From Sycobia sp. Sy_11 (lineage: Eukaryota > Arthropoda > Insecta > Hymenoptera > Epichrysomallidae): 64,000 nt of DNA. The position numbers and the translations under genes are program-made. The DNA lies in NCBI GenBank assembly GCA_018907035.1, contig JACCIC010000062.1, positions 2,392,001 through 2,456,000 of the forward strand, read 5' to 3'. The notes beneath the pieces are model-generated. The model did not search any database. It was not told the origin of the DNA and saw only the letters and a program-made list of their open reading frames with translations. Shown here piece by piece: positions 21,799 through 34,500 of the stretch (positions are counted from its first letter, which is position 1; each line of letters opens with the position of its first letter).

Positions 21799-22472
21799 TT
21801 TAGCACATATAGAATCACATCGCTTTAATTATGCTTACAAATTTGCAGACATTCTACAATCAAATTAGATTTACAAAGTTAATTTTGAAGCATCAAATAT
21901 GCATCATGTAATTTCAAAAGTATATCCTAATATTAGTCAAATATTTGTGCAATAAGTTCGTATTGGTTAAAAATAATACAGCGCGGTTACCGATATTTAC
22001 CAAGTTTCATTTTTTAAGTTTTTTTTTTTAAATTAAGCTTCTTCAGTCTTTGCATAACGTGTTGCCTTGATATAATATTGAACAATGTGTTTAATCGGCC
22101 AGTGTACTTATGATTTATTATAATTTTTGTCTCCACTTTTTGTTGAATCGAGTTGAACATTTTGGAAAGTTCAACATTCAAATGTAAGAAGAGGTTTAAT
22201 GAAAATAATAAAACATTTATTTGAATGAATTTTGAACTTTTAACAATTTTTAATAAATTACAATTTTTTATCAATTATGAGTGCTAAAATGATTGCTCAA
22301 ACTGTTGTTATACTTGTGCATGTAATAAAATCTCTGATCTCAGCTTATAATCTTTCAAAATGTGACTAATAGTCAATGTCTGACTATTTCTTTTAAACAT
22401 ATAATTTTTCTAAATAAATAATGGTATAATTGTAAATGTAGATTGCTTTGAATAGTGATTACAAAATCAAGT
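21458..22472. other. AT-rich interior between inverted family C copies, with (TA)n at 21748-21792
   Basis: About 1 kb of AT-rich DNA flanked by inverted family C copies. The minus frame 22274-22014 (86 codons) is Lys/Asn/Ile/Leu-rich and unrecognised. If the flanking copies are terminal repeats, this interior would be the body of a non-autonomous element; more likely the two copies inserted independently. Confidence 0.35.
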
Positions 22473-22550
22473 AAATTAATAAATATTTTTACCGATCTTA
22501 TAGTCTTAATAATATAATATATTAGCTAAAATAATGACAGTCAGATTGTC
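22473..22550 (-). repeat. Family C repeat, copy 4
   Basis: On the minus strand it reads GACAATCTGACTGTCATTAT, TTTAGCTAATATATTATATT, then ACTATAAGATCGGTAAAA and ATATTTATTAATTTAC. It includes the imperfect palindrome GACAGTC-N-GACTGTC seen better in copies 5 and 6. Confidence 0.75.
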
Positions 22551-22794
22551 AGATTAAACTTGTTGCATACTTTCGATTTTGAAAATGTAAATATTTTGGA
22601 ACAAGGTATGAAAAATAAATATAAAAGAGAAACTCTTGAAAATACTCATATTTTGAAGAATCCCAATAATGTGAATTTAATGTTAGAGTCGAGTAAATTG
22701 GACAACACTTATCATTCCTTACTGAAATAGAATTTGTATTTCGCATTAAGTTAAGGAATAAAGGAGGGTCCTATAAATGTTATATCAATAAACA
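22551..22794. other. AT-rich DNA
   Basis: Short AT-rich stretch between family C copies; an unrecognised minus frame of 65 codons crosses it. Confidence 0.35.
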
Positions 22795-23205
22795 TCTGGG
22801 GATGGGGTATGTAAAGTAGCATGCTGGGTTTTTCAATTTAGTTTAGTACCTAAGGATAAATCGTAGCGTATCGAAACGTCTAGACGACAAGACGGGGATC
22901 CTAAATTTAAGGTGGTGGGGGCAGTCAGGTTGTCCTTTACTAATACAGCATATTGATTTTATTATTTTTATCTTATTTTACTTATTATTTTATTTTTATT
23001 TTATTATTAATTTTAGTTTATCTTTATTTTTAATTTTCTGATATAATTTATTGTAGTAATAAGTTTTATTTCAGATTCTTTGGGGGTGAATATAAACAAG
23101 GACAGTCCGACTGTCATTATTGTAGCTAATATATAATACTATAAAGACTATAAGACGGATAAAAATATTTATTAATTGAACTCGGAACAGTCGACGTAAG
23201 TAAAA
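22795..23205 (+). repeat. Family C repeat, copy 5 (long form)
   Basis: This copy aligns with copy 6 at 40191-40401 over most of its length from 22911. Both have a G-rich start with GCAGT.AGGTTGT, then CACTAAT/TTACTAAT, a T-rich middle of TTATT units, TTTCAGATTCTT.GGGGGTGA, AAACAAGGACAGTC and the palindromic GACAGTC-N-GACTGTC. Both finish with the shared core ending TAAGACGGATAAAAATATT. The right end continues to a CAGTCGAC block as in copies 1 and 2. The 22795-22910 flank contains a moderately GC stretch (TCGAAACGTCTAGACGACAA) that may belong to the element but is not seen at copy 6. Confidence 0.75.
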
Positions 23206-23780
23206 TTTTTAATTCTAACAAAATTAAGTAGTTCCAAATGTTGGAAAAATGGTGATGTACGAAAGGAACATGCACTAGCATAGGTAGATCTGGAGAAGAA
23301 CATTGTTCATGAACACAGTTACTGAAGTTGACTTTATTTTTAAAGTATATAACCGAATACAATAAAATATATACTTATTTCGTAAAAATTCTGGCTTGCA
23401 TTTATGTAGAAAAATAATTAAAATATAAAATAGAAAAGTTAAAAATTTCCGAAAGTGTATAAAAGATTGTATTATCTAATTATTTTTATCGTAATTATGA
23501 CTTGCTTAAATTAATTTTAGCCAGAAAACTTTTGTTGTTGTGGATCGATAAATGATTATTTGTTTGGCCAATAACTTTATCGATAACATTTAATGCAAGA
23601 CATTTCGTAGACATGAAAATAAGTAACTTAACTGTCAGTATCGAATCTCTGAAGATTTAACCTCATCAGTATCGAGCAAGGAAGGCCTTTGAATGGTATC
23701 TGAAAACTATATAAATATGGAATGGAAAGCATATCAGAATAGTTGAAATTGCTATATAACTTTTTGCATATATACGAATG
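23206..23780. other. AT-rich DNA
   Basis: AT-rich sequence with short unrecognised minus frames. Nothing supported. Confidence 0.4.
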
Positions 23781-24821
23781 AGCTAGGCGTAGCGTCTCAA
23801 ACTTCCCCATTCCTTGCGATCTGCATCCAAATCGAGCAAAACAAACGTCAGGGCTCCGCTCTCCCGTAAAATCCATCCCGCACTCCGTCCTTTCCCTTTT
23901 TCTACTGCTAGGACGAAGTCTGTGCCATGTTTCTTCTCTTCCCTTCTCCCTCTCGAGGCTACGACATATTAATCTTCTTATCTGGGCAGCCGGTGCAGCA
24001 GCTCGACTCCTCCATCCACTCCGAAGTTTTCTCTTCTATCTACCCCTGGATTCGATGGAGGAGTAAGAGGAGGAGGGGTGACCGCCTGAAACAATTAAAG
24101 CAGCGAGCGAGCGAGCGAACGAGCGAGTTATCGGGACACACGGCTGCGTTTCGTTCAGTGATTATAATGCGCGGCAGTGGGATGGCAGAGCGGGTGGGCG
24201 GGGTGAGAGGGAGGCAGCCGAAACTTTGGGCTCCGCGTCAACTTTGAAATGCGCGGACTGATGACACAACGTTATAAGCCGCCCGGGTAGGATAGAGAGA
24301 AAGAGGGTGGGCCCCGAAGCCAGAAATCGGGATGAGGAGGAGGTGGCGAGGGAAAGCGAGTACACGACGTTTCTAGAATACACACGGAGTTTGTTCTAAC
24401 TTGCCGCGCTCTCGGCTTGCCGGCACCGGTTCTCCTCAAACAGGCTAGATTATATTCTCCTTCATCTCTGCCGCGCGCTTCTCTTTCGCTTTAGCTCCCT
24501 CTCTTCCACACTCTCCCATTCACCATCACTAGATCTCTTTCTATCTCTATCTTTTACGCGCACGTAAATATAACGAGAGCGGCAGACTTTATTTGTTTAC
24601 CTATTATTCCGGTACGAGGCGAACGCGCGGAAACGCGTTTCTATGCCGCGCGGTGAGTGGGAGGAGGACGGCCGACCCTATTTGGTTGATTGCTAAAAAT
24701 CTGAACGTTTCGCAGGATTTCTGACGCTAGCATCGGCACCTAGCATCGCGAAGAATTCTTAGCGAGTTCGAGATCTACACACACACACACACACACGCAC
24801 GCACACACACACACACACACA

Positions 24822-24856
<35 letters not shown>

Positions 24857-25050
24857 GCACATGCACACGCACACACATATAGTTATGGTAAGACACCAAA
24901 CGCGTAGGAAAAATGTGAACACGTCTCGACGATGACGGGATGAAGCATCCAAATCTCCGTTGTGCTGCTACGTTTCGGATGATGGTGGAGGCCATGCAGT
25001 GAATCCATTTTGTGCTTCTTTTGTATTCTGTAGACGAAAAAAGACTTTTT
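23781..25050. other. GC-rich island with CA/CACG tract
   Basis: GC-rich and CpG-containing from about 23800 to 24760, with GAGC tandem units at about 24103-24126 and CT-rich sequence at 24480-24550. Open frames (plus 23927-24247, minus 24383-24162) have no domain. It ends in the alternating tract at 24777-24878. Confidence 0.45.
24777..24878. repeat. Compound (AC)n/(ACGC)n tract
   Basis: About 100 bp of alternating purine-pyrimidine sequence: CA units, then about ten CACG units, then mixed. CG-containing alternating tracts are the strongest natural Z-DNA formers, which makes this the best such candidate in the window. Confidence 0.95.
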
Positions 25051-25790
25051 ACCAAATTTGAAAGAAATGGCCTTGTGAGAATATTGATTAATTAAATATT
25101 ATTTTCATTATAGAAATCTTCATGTAGTTATGAATGAAATCTAGATAATAGTTGTAATAGCATCAATAGTCGATAGCAGTAAAAATTAAATCACAATTTT
25201 GATCCAATCGATCAGAAAATAAATGTATCTTAAAATGAACGCAGTTCTGGTATTTATGATCAGCAATGCGCATATTTTTTATACTTTTTAAAGTTCTACG
25301 AATTGGTAAGGATCAAAGATAGTAGATTTTTCTAGTCAAAAAGAGTGACAAATTAAAGATATAAGACATAAATGATTCTTTTAATATGATTAATATGTAT
25401 CTTACGTTATATTTTTTATGACTGATTGGACATTAACTGCATTGTGTAAACAATGAATTCAATCAATCTATTGAGTTAATTAATATAGATTACTTTACCA
25501 AGTCAAAATAGAATCCTCTATACTATTTTCGAGTCTCTACATTATGTAAATAGATTCCTATTAGCTAATGCGCTGTTTCTATTCTGGAGAATTATTCATT
25601 TATTAGAATAACATTTAGTAACGAATTATCCTTCAAAAATACCTTTAGATTTTCTTGCATAAAAATGCTCGAACACTTGAACGATCTACTGAGGGATGGT
25701 TATATAATTAAACAATAAGGGTCAACAACATTAATAAATCTGACTACATAGAGGGACGTCAATTCATTCAATGCGATTAATTAAATCAAG
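25051..25790. other. AT-rich desert
   Basis: AT-rich DNA without supported features. Confidence 0.45.
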
Positions 25791-26740
25791 CTATAGCAAT
25801 TCCGAAGCTGAAATCAGAGCTTCCGATCGGCCCGTAAACGGATTACAAGATTCAATCGTCGAATTTTTCACCTCGGGATTTCGCCCATCCTCGCGCAGCT
25901 CTCGAAGAGCCTCGCGCGCGGGCTGCGGCACGACAATTCCAGGATTAAGACGCTGTGGATCTGGAAACGACGTCTCTTTCGCCTCGCAGTTTAAGAGGCG
26001 TGCGGTAGGGCGGTGATGCGCCAGGGCTGTACGTGTTGCGGGGGAGGGGGCAGAACCGAGCTTACGCTCCGCGAAGGAGGATAACCCGACCCGCGTGCGT
26101 CGTCGTCCCGGTTGTCTCAAATCGTTAGACGATAGCCGCATCTCAGCGCACGTTTAAAGCCCCCCGGGAATGGCTCCATGCCTGATTTACGAAGCTGTTA
26201 ACGTTTCCGATAAAATACAATCCCTCCGGTTTTACGGCCGCCCTCTTCCCACCCCCTCCCCCTCGCCGCTCTGTTATAGTTTCGCTCGACGACTACGACG
26301 ACGACGAAGACGAAGACGGCTGGAAACATTTCTATCGTTCGGGCGAGCGGAATGACGCTCGCTGCGGGGCCAGATACACACCGGGAGGGAGGCGGGTTAG
26401 GAGGCAAGAAACAGGAAGAGAAAGGGCCTGGGAGGGGAGAGAGAGAGAGGGGGGGCTGTGAAGCGGAGACTCGAAATCGCGCGAGCGTTCGCGTTCGCGA
26501 CAATTCCCGAGGTCCTTAGACGCTTCGTTTTATAAAGCCCGGTACGTGCTCGCACGCGCACCGGTACGCGGGGCTGCGAATCGAATTGCGCAGCTGAGCG
26601 GACAGTAAATTTCCCTCGCACCGTGTATTTTGCAGCCTGGAGATTGCTGCTCTCGTTCGACCGTGCGTGCCAGCGTGAGTTCGCTTAGATTGTATTCTCC
26701 TGTTGGCAGAGTACCCGCGGATGTAGATTGTGGGCTGCTG
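25791..26740. other. GC-rich island
   Basis: GC-rich, CpG-containing DNA. It includes a GACGAC/GAAGAC trinucleotide-like stretch at 26290-26320 and a GAGAG/GGGGG stretch at about 26440-26455. Frames are open on both strands (minus 26141-25791, minus 26503-26198) without domains. The left edge (25800-25990) is mid-GC and not repetitive, so it is the most likely part to be conserved regulatory DNA; this is untested. Confidence 0.4.
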
Positions 26741-27924
26741 AAAAATTTATGTTTTAGTTTAATTTATTCCTGCTTAGACTTATGAGTCTGAAGATTAATC
26801 TGAAATTTCGGGACCCAGCCATGTTCGAAAATGGAACTTTCAGTTTATTAAAGACTGCCATAATAGTTTTATGGATGCGTTTATTTATCAATTTTTTATC
26901 GATTGAACATGCTATTTTTATCCCAATATAGGCAGCTGAAATCAATCGATAAATTCATCATCCCTGCATAGATGAATAAACTGAAGGCAACATTTCCATT
27001 CTTATTTAGTAAAGTTTAAAACATTAAAATTATAAATGCTTTTAATTATTCAGTCAAATTCCTCTCTAGTTAAGGCTGCGTACAGGCACTAACGCTGCAG
27101 AAGCGATACCGGGCCGACATAGCGTATTTCGATATTTAATATGCTCAACATACAGCTTCATAAGATTGAATTTAAATGGTGCTAACTGATCGCCAGCTAT
27201 TGGCTCCTGAAGTCACCTGGGCAAAAAGATTTCCATAGTACTAGGCTTTCACCTGCATTTTGCCTATATAAATTTATATCTGCAAATCGATGCAGCGAGA
27301 TTCCTTAGGAATCATTCAAATATATCAAAGATGAACTTGAAATATCAGTGAAACACTGCTTGGCTCGATTTAAATTACTATACTATATAGCTGGGTGTTC
27401 AGATTACCCTAATTCTTATTTGATGTTCATGGCTTCCAATCGTTATGTTAATTTTTATTTTCTCATTTCTAACTCATTATCACACTTAACGCATTTTTGT
27501 CGAAATATCATTTCTCTATAGAGATCCAAACTTTTCTATTTAATATTGTTTATAATTTTCTACAGTTTTCACAATCTTTGCCGGAAGTTTGAACGCAAGT
27601 GACCCTTTGTATTTACACAATTCTCGTAATTACTGTTAATTATATCCTAATATTTGAAAAATTTATTCTATTTAATTAATAAAATATTTGTGCATTTGTA
27701 TATTTTATATATTAAGATGTTATAGTTAAAAATATTTCCTCGTAGACTAACATCTATTTTGAAGTAAACGATATACATCTTAAAAGTATTATAAAGAAAA
27801 TAAAATTTTTTCAACTTTTACTTTCATTGTTAACTTTTACTTTGAATTCACTTTACTCATTATATATATTAAATATAAATTATACAAATCTATGCATTAT
27901 AATACGATGTGTTATACTCGCATG
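26741..27924. other. AT-rich DNA with small mid-GC patches
   Basis: Mostly AT-rich. A more balanced patch at 27070-27300 shows no coding signal. No RNA gene was seen. Confidence 0.4.
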
Positions 27925-27995
27925 TATAAGGGAGGTAGGCGCATCCAAGAATGAATTGGAAGTCAATTTTTCTCAGTATTTTGCGCCACGTGCAA
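27925..27995 (+). repeat. Family B diverged repeat, copy 2
   Basis: Partner of 18570-18640. The shared block TTTTTCTCAGTATTTTGC followed by GCCACGT lies at 27968-27992, with weaker similarity to its left. Confidence 0.55.
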
Positions 27996-28019
27996 AACAC
28001 ATTTTAATATATTCGTGTG

Positions 28020-28024
<5 letters not shown>

Positions 28025-28112
<88 letters not shown>
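28025..28112. repeat. (CA)n microsatellite
   Basis: About 44 uninterrupted CA units followed by a short CGCATATATAT end. The Thr-His and Val-Cys frames over it are repeat translations. Confidence 0.97.
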
Positions 28113-28115
<3 letters not shown>

Positions 28116-28600
28116 TATATATATTGAATTTGCAAATATATTGAGAAATGGTTGATCGTTGGTTACGCTATTAAGAGTATAAGAGAAATGCTGCGTTGTC
28201 GTGTAACGCAGTGACGAACGGTCCGGGTGCAAAAACTGGTAGCGGCCAAAAGTGGCTCGAGTGCTCCCGAATTTTTACCCCCTCCTACAAAATTGCCGAG
28301 AGTTGCAACCGTCGAGAATTTTTTCGTGCGCGCTCCCGTCCTCTTGGATAGTCAACGATAAGAATGAGTTGAAAAAATATTTTACCATAGACACATGCGC
28401 GCTCGCACAAGAGTACAGACGCATAGGCGCGCACGCACATACATATGCATATAACATCGAAAAAGAGCCGAATGTATTGCCCCGGAGGGCAGAGTATAAG
28501 GGAGATGTCGATCTGTTGCACGCGGGGGGGGGGAGGGGTCTCGCGTCTATCGACCGCTTCCTGGTATATATCTTCACAACTCCACATGTGTATTTATGAA
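28113..28600. other. Mid-GC island with a G run
   Basis: Mixed-composition DNA with overlapping frames on both strands (plus 28252-28599, minus 28587-28285, minus 28577-28275) and a run of about nine G near 28528. No domain was recognised. Confidence 0.4.
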
Positions 28601-28930
28601 CCCAAACGTAATATTTTATAAAAATAATAAATATATTTGAATTTATGTTTTAATTATCGATCCTCATGTTAATGAAGTTTTTTTTTTATTTTTTAAAGAG
28701 GCAATGGAAAAAATCATTGATATTGTTTTATTTACGCTAACAATCCCAATAAGAATACTTAATATATCATTCGTAACTCTAAAAGAGATGATTATCATAA
28801 TTTAGAATTGCTTTTTCAAATAATCTTCGGCTCGAAGAAAAGTTACTCAATTTTTCGTACAGAACATTAAACGTATAGTCAAGTTATTGGAAAATAACCA
28901 GGAGAACGAAAAAGAAAAGCAAACCCATCA
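28601..28930. other. AT-rich DNA
   Basis: AT-rich spacer with nothing supported. Confidence 0.45.
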
Positions 28931-29950
28931 TTTCTTACTCGACGGCTTGTTCCGCGTTGTCCATTCAAGTTCACGGCTCACAAACGCAGTCTCGAGCGGG
29001 CGGAACGGCCGGCAGCAATTACACCGTTTTATTTACGTTCTCGCGTGTCGCTCGACGTTCTCGGGACCTCTCAACGCTCGTGGCTTATCACAGCCCTTGC
29101 GCGTCTGCACGCTACGGTGCGGATATGAGCGCCGTGCAGCTGAAAGAATAACAGCCCTCAACGTCGCCTCGACCCCGCGGGCGCGGAGTCGCGAGCATTA
29201 TTGTAAGGGCGTAACGAGTGCAGGTGAAATATAGAGTTGCAGTGCGCGTGTGCCTGCGGGAATGGAGAGAGAGAGAGAGAGTGTGAGGAAGAAAAAGAGG
29301 GGAAGGGAAGAGGACGAAAAGGCGAGCCGGGCGCATAGACGGTGCGCACGTACGCTTGCAGAAGTATAACCTTTCCTCTCGCAAATGAGGTAATATATAT
29401 ACAAAAGCTAATACGGCCAAAAGTTGCCAACTTGGATGAGTCTCTGCCTCACCTTTTCTCTCTCGCTCTCTCTTTCCTCGCTACCGAACTCCGTCTTCCT
29501 CTCTTGCAGTATACTCTCCATTCCCTCCCCCCCTCTCACACTCTCTCTCTCTCTCTCTCTCTCTCTCGCTCTTTCTGTCTCTCTTACTCTTCATCTCTAT
29601 CTTCCGTCTATTTCTCTCTGGAGCAGCTCGTCTAAATATTTAAAAGGATCTCGGAGTCTCGCGAGCGAAGCACGCGCACATGCGACGTTGCTCGGGGACG
29701 AGATAGAAGGCGCGCCACTCTCTGCGGGACAAACCGAAAAAAGCTACACAGATAAAAGGGCTTAAAGCCCCTTCAAAAAGGTCCGAGCTCGTTCCGCGAT
29801 TCTGTCTCTTCGTCGGTCTCTCCAAACTCTTAGGCGTCCAAGAATTTCATCAGCCCCAAAATCTGGCCAAATTTCGTTAAAAGTCTGTGCAGCGCCGAAT
29901 TCATTACTTGCCGGCTGATTCGCCATCACTCAAGCCTGTTATTTTTCAGC
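28931..29950. other. GC-rich island with GA and TC tracts
   Basis: GC-rich at 28940-29220, a purine-rich run with GA units at 29263-29282, then a pyrimidine-rich run with CT units at 29541-29567. The purine and pyrimidine runs face each other, as at 7.7-7.9 kb. Open frames have low-complexity Ser/Leu content. Confidence 0.45.
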
Positions 29951-30571
29951 GGGATCAGAATAATTCTTCCTACTTTGCTTAGATTAAAAATGTTTTTAAT
30001 ATTGGTAAAGTCGTTGGGTTTAAATATCTAATCTGAAAATTGTACAGAATATTTTTCTCTAAAATTTTTTATCCATATATCATTAAAAAAATTTTATTAA
30101 AACTATTTTTTGAATTTCCCTTATGAGGATTAGCATATAATATTAGTTTTCATTAGAATAATAAAAGTTGGTGGAACATTAACTGTTTGGTTCTAGAATA
30201 ATTTCCCAAGCTGAATGCAGAATATTTAAACTTTAAATGATAAAAGGTATGAATTTTAAAACATGTAGAAAATTAAAATTTACAACATTCAATGCTTGGA
30301 TGAAAAAAAATTTATATAAATAAATAACTGCCAACGATATTTTAAAGAGCATGGTTTAGATGGGAGTCGTTTCATACTGATATTCTTCTTTGATTTTGAG
30401 GATTAGTTACGCTCTATTGGTAATTGGTCTCTCGTTTTTCATACGATAAGCTTAAGTCAGCTGTGCATAATTCGTATTTTCCATTTACATAAGTAGTTAC
30501 CTATTCTTTTCAATGTTCCTCATTGAAAAAGTTATGCAAATAGCGAAATAAAATCCTTTTATTTGCCATCT

Positions 30572-30612
<41 letters not shown>

Positions 30613-30990
30613 ATATAATTACCATTATTATTATATTACCTAATTAAAGGTCTACTTTCTAATTCTTACAAGTGATCTTTGCATTTTTTTTCTCCAATCC
30701 TTTCCCATTCTGGTTATTAATTGTATACTGCGTTCATTCAATAATTCGCAATAAAAATGACTATTAGAGACAGAGATTTTGATTGAAAATAGGAAAGTAA
30801 AGAAATAAAAAAACTTATGGTAAATTTTTTTTCGATGTAATAAACGACTAAAAATTCTATGTATAAGATATCGTAACCAACTGTCTTCGATACGCATCTT
30901 CCCACTCTTAATATCGGCTCTCTGCATATATTTGCTATTGGTAAAAGATAAATGTATTTAGTATTTCAATTTAGTAATTTATTTTTGAGA
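29951..30990. other. AT-rich desert with (TA)n at 30574-30609
   Basis: AT-rich DNA. A TA array of about 18 units is the only clear feature. Confidence 0.55.
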
Positions 30991-31295
30991 ACTCGGTTAC
31001 TGACATTCGCTACCGACGGTTCGTTAGTCGATCCGAAAAGTGATAATGATAAAAGCGCGAGATGAACGTGATTTATGCAGCGGAGGAGGACGCGAGTAGG
31101 GGGCGTAGAAAGGGCTGCACACGTACCGCGTTATATACACGGGGGAGGTGGTGCGCTTGCGAGAGCTATAAGATGGGAGACTTGAGAAATCTGAAGGTAA
31201 GATAGCGCCCCATTCAATCACGAGCCGCTTCTTCGCGTCATTATTCAAAACGCCTGGCTCTTATCCTTCGTTCTCTGCTGCTATAGCTTGTCTGC

Positions 31296-31333
<38 letters not shown>

Positions 31334-31510
31334 TCTTCGTCATAGCGTCCGCTGTCACTTTCTCCTTCGCACTCGTCTATCCCCCGACGTCTTCGATATT
31401 CATCAGGAAGCTGATTCAGAAAATGCTCACCGCTGCCGAGACGAGTGAACGATGACGCGCCACAATGGCGGGGATTATAATAACACCTTTCGCCGCACAA
31501 CCGCTGCAGG
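30991..31510. other. Mid-GC island with (TC)n at 31299-31327
   Basis: Mid-GC DNA containing a TC microsatellite of about 14 units. Minus frames (31248-31024, 31500-31261) are unrecognised, and the second contains an Arg-Glu repeat from the TC tract. Confidence 0.45.
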
Positions 31511-32010
31511 CTTTTGGTTTTCTCTTTCGTTTCTATGAATAAGATGTTCTAGATATAGCTCTATGTAATTCTATATAGTTTCGTTTCCCAGAGTTTGTAA
31601 ATATTTTTTTGACGTCTTAACTATCTATCCACTATCCAGTTTCAGAAAAATTCTACAAGTTCATTGTTCATTCGAGCGTATATAGAACATTTCGGAATGA
31701 AAAATATCTACCGCACGGATTCTCGTCGAGACTTTCAGGGAAGGACTTTTTTTATGTATTTTGTTGCCTTTTTACGTAGTCAATTCGATAATGAGAAGTA
31801 ACACAGAGTCGTTTTTGAGGAGGCCTGCCATCTAGCGATAGTGACTTATATGAATCTAAGTTATACCGATTTGAGTATCGCATAATTTCTGTTTATCTTG
31901 AACGTTTATATTTGTTCGCATAATTTCTAATTAACGAGGATGATTAAATGAAGTATTATTCATCATAAATAATGATCGGAGAATAATAACGCAATATTGA
32001 AAAACTGTAA
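31511..32010. other. AT-leaning DNA
   Basis: Mixed but AT-leaning sequence. It contains TGCCATCTAGCGAT at about 31826, mentioned under rejected items. No gene seen. Confidence 0.35.
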
Positions 32011-32781
32011 TAAGCTCCGTCTTTGATAGCGCGTGTGCACGTAGACCGGGCAGCTTCCGATCCCGCGCGGGCCGGAAAGGGGAGGAAGCCTTCGGCGTCG
32101 AAGGGGTTTTCGCTTGTACGGAGGCGGAAGGTCGGGGCATTATCTCGTTAGAAAATACGACGTCCCTGCGACATTTCGGGCTTCGCGCAGCAGCTCGCCC
32201 TCTCTTGCGCGCGGCTCGGCACGGCGGACGCGCAGAAAACGCGAGCAGAAGGCGAAACCCCAGGGATACTTATGACATCTAGGCGGCGTGGTGGCAACAG
32301 CCAGCCACCCCGGCCGCTCTCTCCGCCTTCGGTCTCACACGTACGCGCCCATCCCCTCCGCTCCCGCCTTATACATTCTCTCTTTCTGGGCTGCTCCTGT
32401 CGGTGACTCGAAAACATCCTCGGCGACGGGCGCGCGCGCGCGTACAGACGCATACAGACGCGTATACGCACGTATATGCGCACGCTTGACTATACGAGTG
32501 TAAATTTTCGATGTCTGCACGCGCGCGCTCGCGCGAGTTTAGTCCCGCGCGGGAGGATGAGAGAAAGAGGGCGCGGGAGGAAGGGAGAGTGCTTGGCTTT
32601 TGTCTCCGGCATTGATTTCTGGGGCCAACTTTGCTTCGTTGCCGGCGTCGTTAAATTATAATCGCGAAACAGCCGCGGCGTCCTGAAGTTGCGGACAAAG
32701 CGAGGGAGAAACGGTCGGGGCGTTGGGGGGGGGGTGGAGCGAGAAAGTTCACAACGAGGAAAGAATGAGGGAGGAAGAGAG

Positions 32782-32819
<38 letters not shown>

Positions 32820-32960
32820 GGACGCAGAGATGGATGGAAGGAGGATGGAAAAGCCGAGGGACGAAGGACCAAACTGAAGTATGAAGAGAATGGAAATGCA
32901 AGGTGAAGAAAGTCGCCGGGTCTTGTGCGATAAGAATAATAAAGAGGCCTTGAAAATTCT
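32011..32960. other. GC-rich island with (GA)n and a long G run
   Basis: GC-rich DNA with CGCG-rich strings at 32430-32550, a run of about ten or more G near 32727, and a GA tract at 32776-32817. Frames on both strands are low complexity. The GA tract is interrupted by GAGCGAG at its left side. Confidence 0.5.
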
Positions 32961-33730
32961 TTCAACAAAACAGTTCAAATTGATATTCTAGACATTTAAT
33001 TTCTAATATTAATTAATACCGTCTTTAATACTAAATTATAGAATATAGTAAAAATTTCATTCGGTTATTCAAATATTATTTAAAGATATTTAAAAATACA
33101 ATATATGTTATTCGAATGTTCTGAAATAAGAACAAAAGTTAAGCTGAATTAATGTTACGATTAACAGTATTTTAAATATTTTTCAGTAAAGTCCATAACG
33201 CTAGGCTAATAAATAATATATACTATTTTATAAACTATATCTTCTCACTATTATTTTTTTTCAGTTCAAATACAAACTTCGAAACTTTAAGAATTATAAA
33301 ACAGTTTGATGAAACATTTTTACTATATATAGAATGCAGAAACAGTATTCGCACAAATTGGATAACAATAATTTATGTTAATGCATTATAATTTTTATTA
33401 TATAAAATGATATTTTATAAGTAAGCTTACTTAATTATTTATATACTCATTTGTATGCTATAAGTAAATTTAATTGTGTGTGCACGCGAGCGCGTAAAAC
33501 TATATAATCTGTAGATGAGCATAGTTTCTTACCAGTACCGAAGAAAATTCGAAGCAAGATTCTAATCTAAAGAATTCTTCTGAAACAACGGAATTCATTT
33601 TAGATTTCTATAATCTAACTAGGTTTACAAATTTCTGGAAATCCATCTAATATGAACAGTCGTTATAGTAAAGTAAATCAATTGTTAAAATTAACAAGAG
33701 GACTTCAATGTAACGTCATTTGTATTTGAA
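32961..33730. other. AT-rich desert
   Basis: AT-rich DNA with nothing supported. Confidence 0.45.
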
Positions 33731-34174
33731 GAGTGAAGCATTATTTTCTATCTCGCGAACAAAGCATTTCCATATATATTTATAAATCTTCGCATCGAAG
33801 AGCTTCATTCTATTCTCGTAAAATGCGAGGACTTTTTCGATTTATACTTCAAAAACTGCGCACAGCGAGGGTGCTCTTCCCATTGTACGGACTTTGCGTC
33901 GGTGTTTCAATAACAACGCTCTCATGGAAAAACAGCATAGAAATCAGATCAAAAATGCCATACGGGGAAACGTGCGGTGCGAGGCGCTATACACAGTCAC
34001 GCAGTCCAGACTTATTAAAATTGCAATTATTCCCCCTGTTACTACTAATAAAAGCGACCGATCGACCGATCCGAGACAATGCTTCTGAGAACGCCGGAAA
34101 TTAAAATAATTTTTATCGCACTATGCTGCTCGCACTGCGGGCATAATAACGAGAGTTATTATTACCTCGCATTT

Positions 34175-34221
<47 letters not shown>

Positions 34222-34500
34222 TCTCTCCCTCTCTCTGCCTGTCTGTCTCTCTATCTTCAAACTTGTCGACATACCGAATGCTGCCAGCTTTTTCCGCGCT
34301 CCGAGATTCGAAGTGGTAGCGCGAGCGAGCGTAAGAACTGCGATTGACTCAAAGGTGGCACGATTTATATATTTGACTAACGAACGGTCATTCGGGGCAA
34401 ATTGGCAGCATGAATCATTCGTTATTTCATCATTACTTGAGCCATCTCTGCTTACGTATATGACCAAGTATCCGATTCTCAATAGATACTTTCAATGATT
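33731..34500. other. Mid-GC segment with a TC tract at 34180-34240
   Basis: A plus frame at 33733-34104 (123 codons) has ordinary complexity but no recognisable domain, and overlapping frames exist. The TC tract is about 19 pure units followed by CCCT/CTGT variants. No support for a gene. Confidence 0.35.

Noticed and set aside
31826..31839. CTCF-like TGCCATCTAGCGAT string
   Set aside because: A single short match with no supporting context; too weak to call a site.
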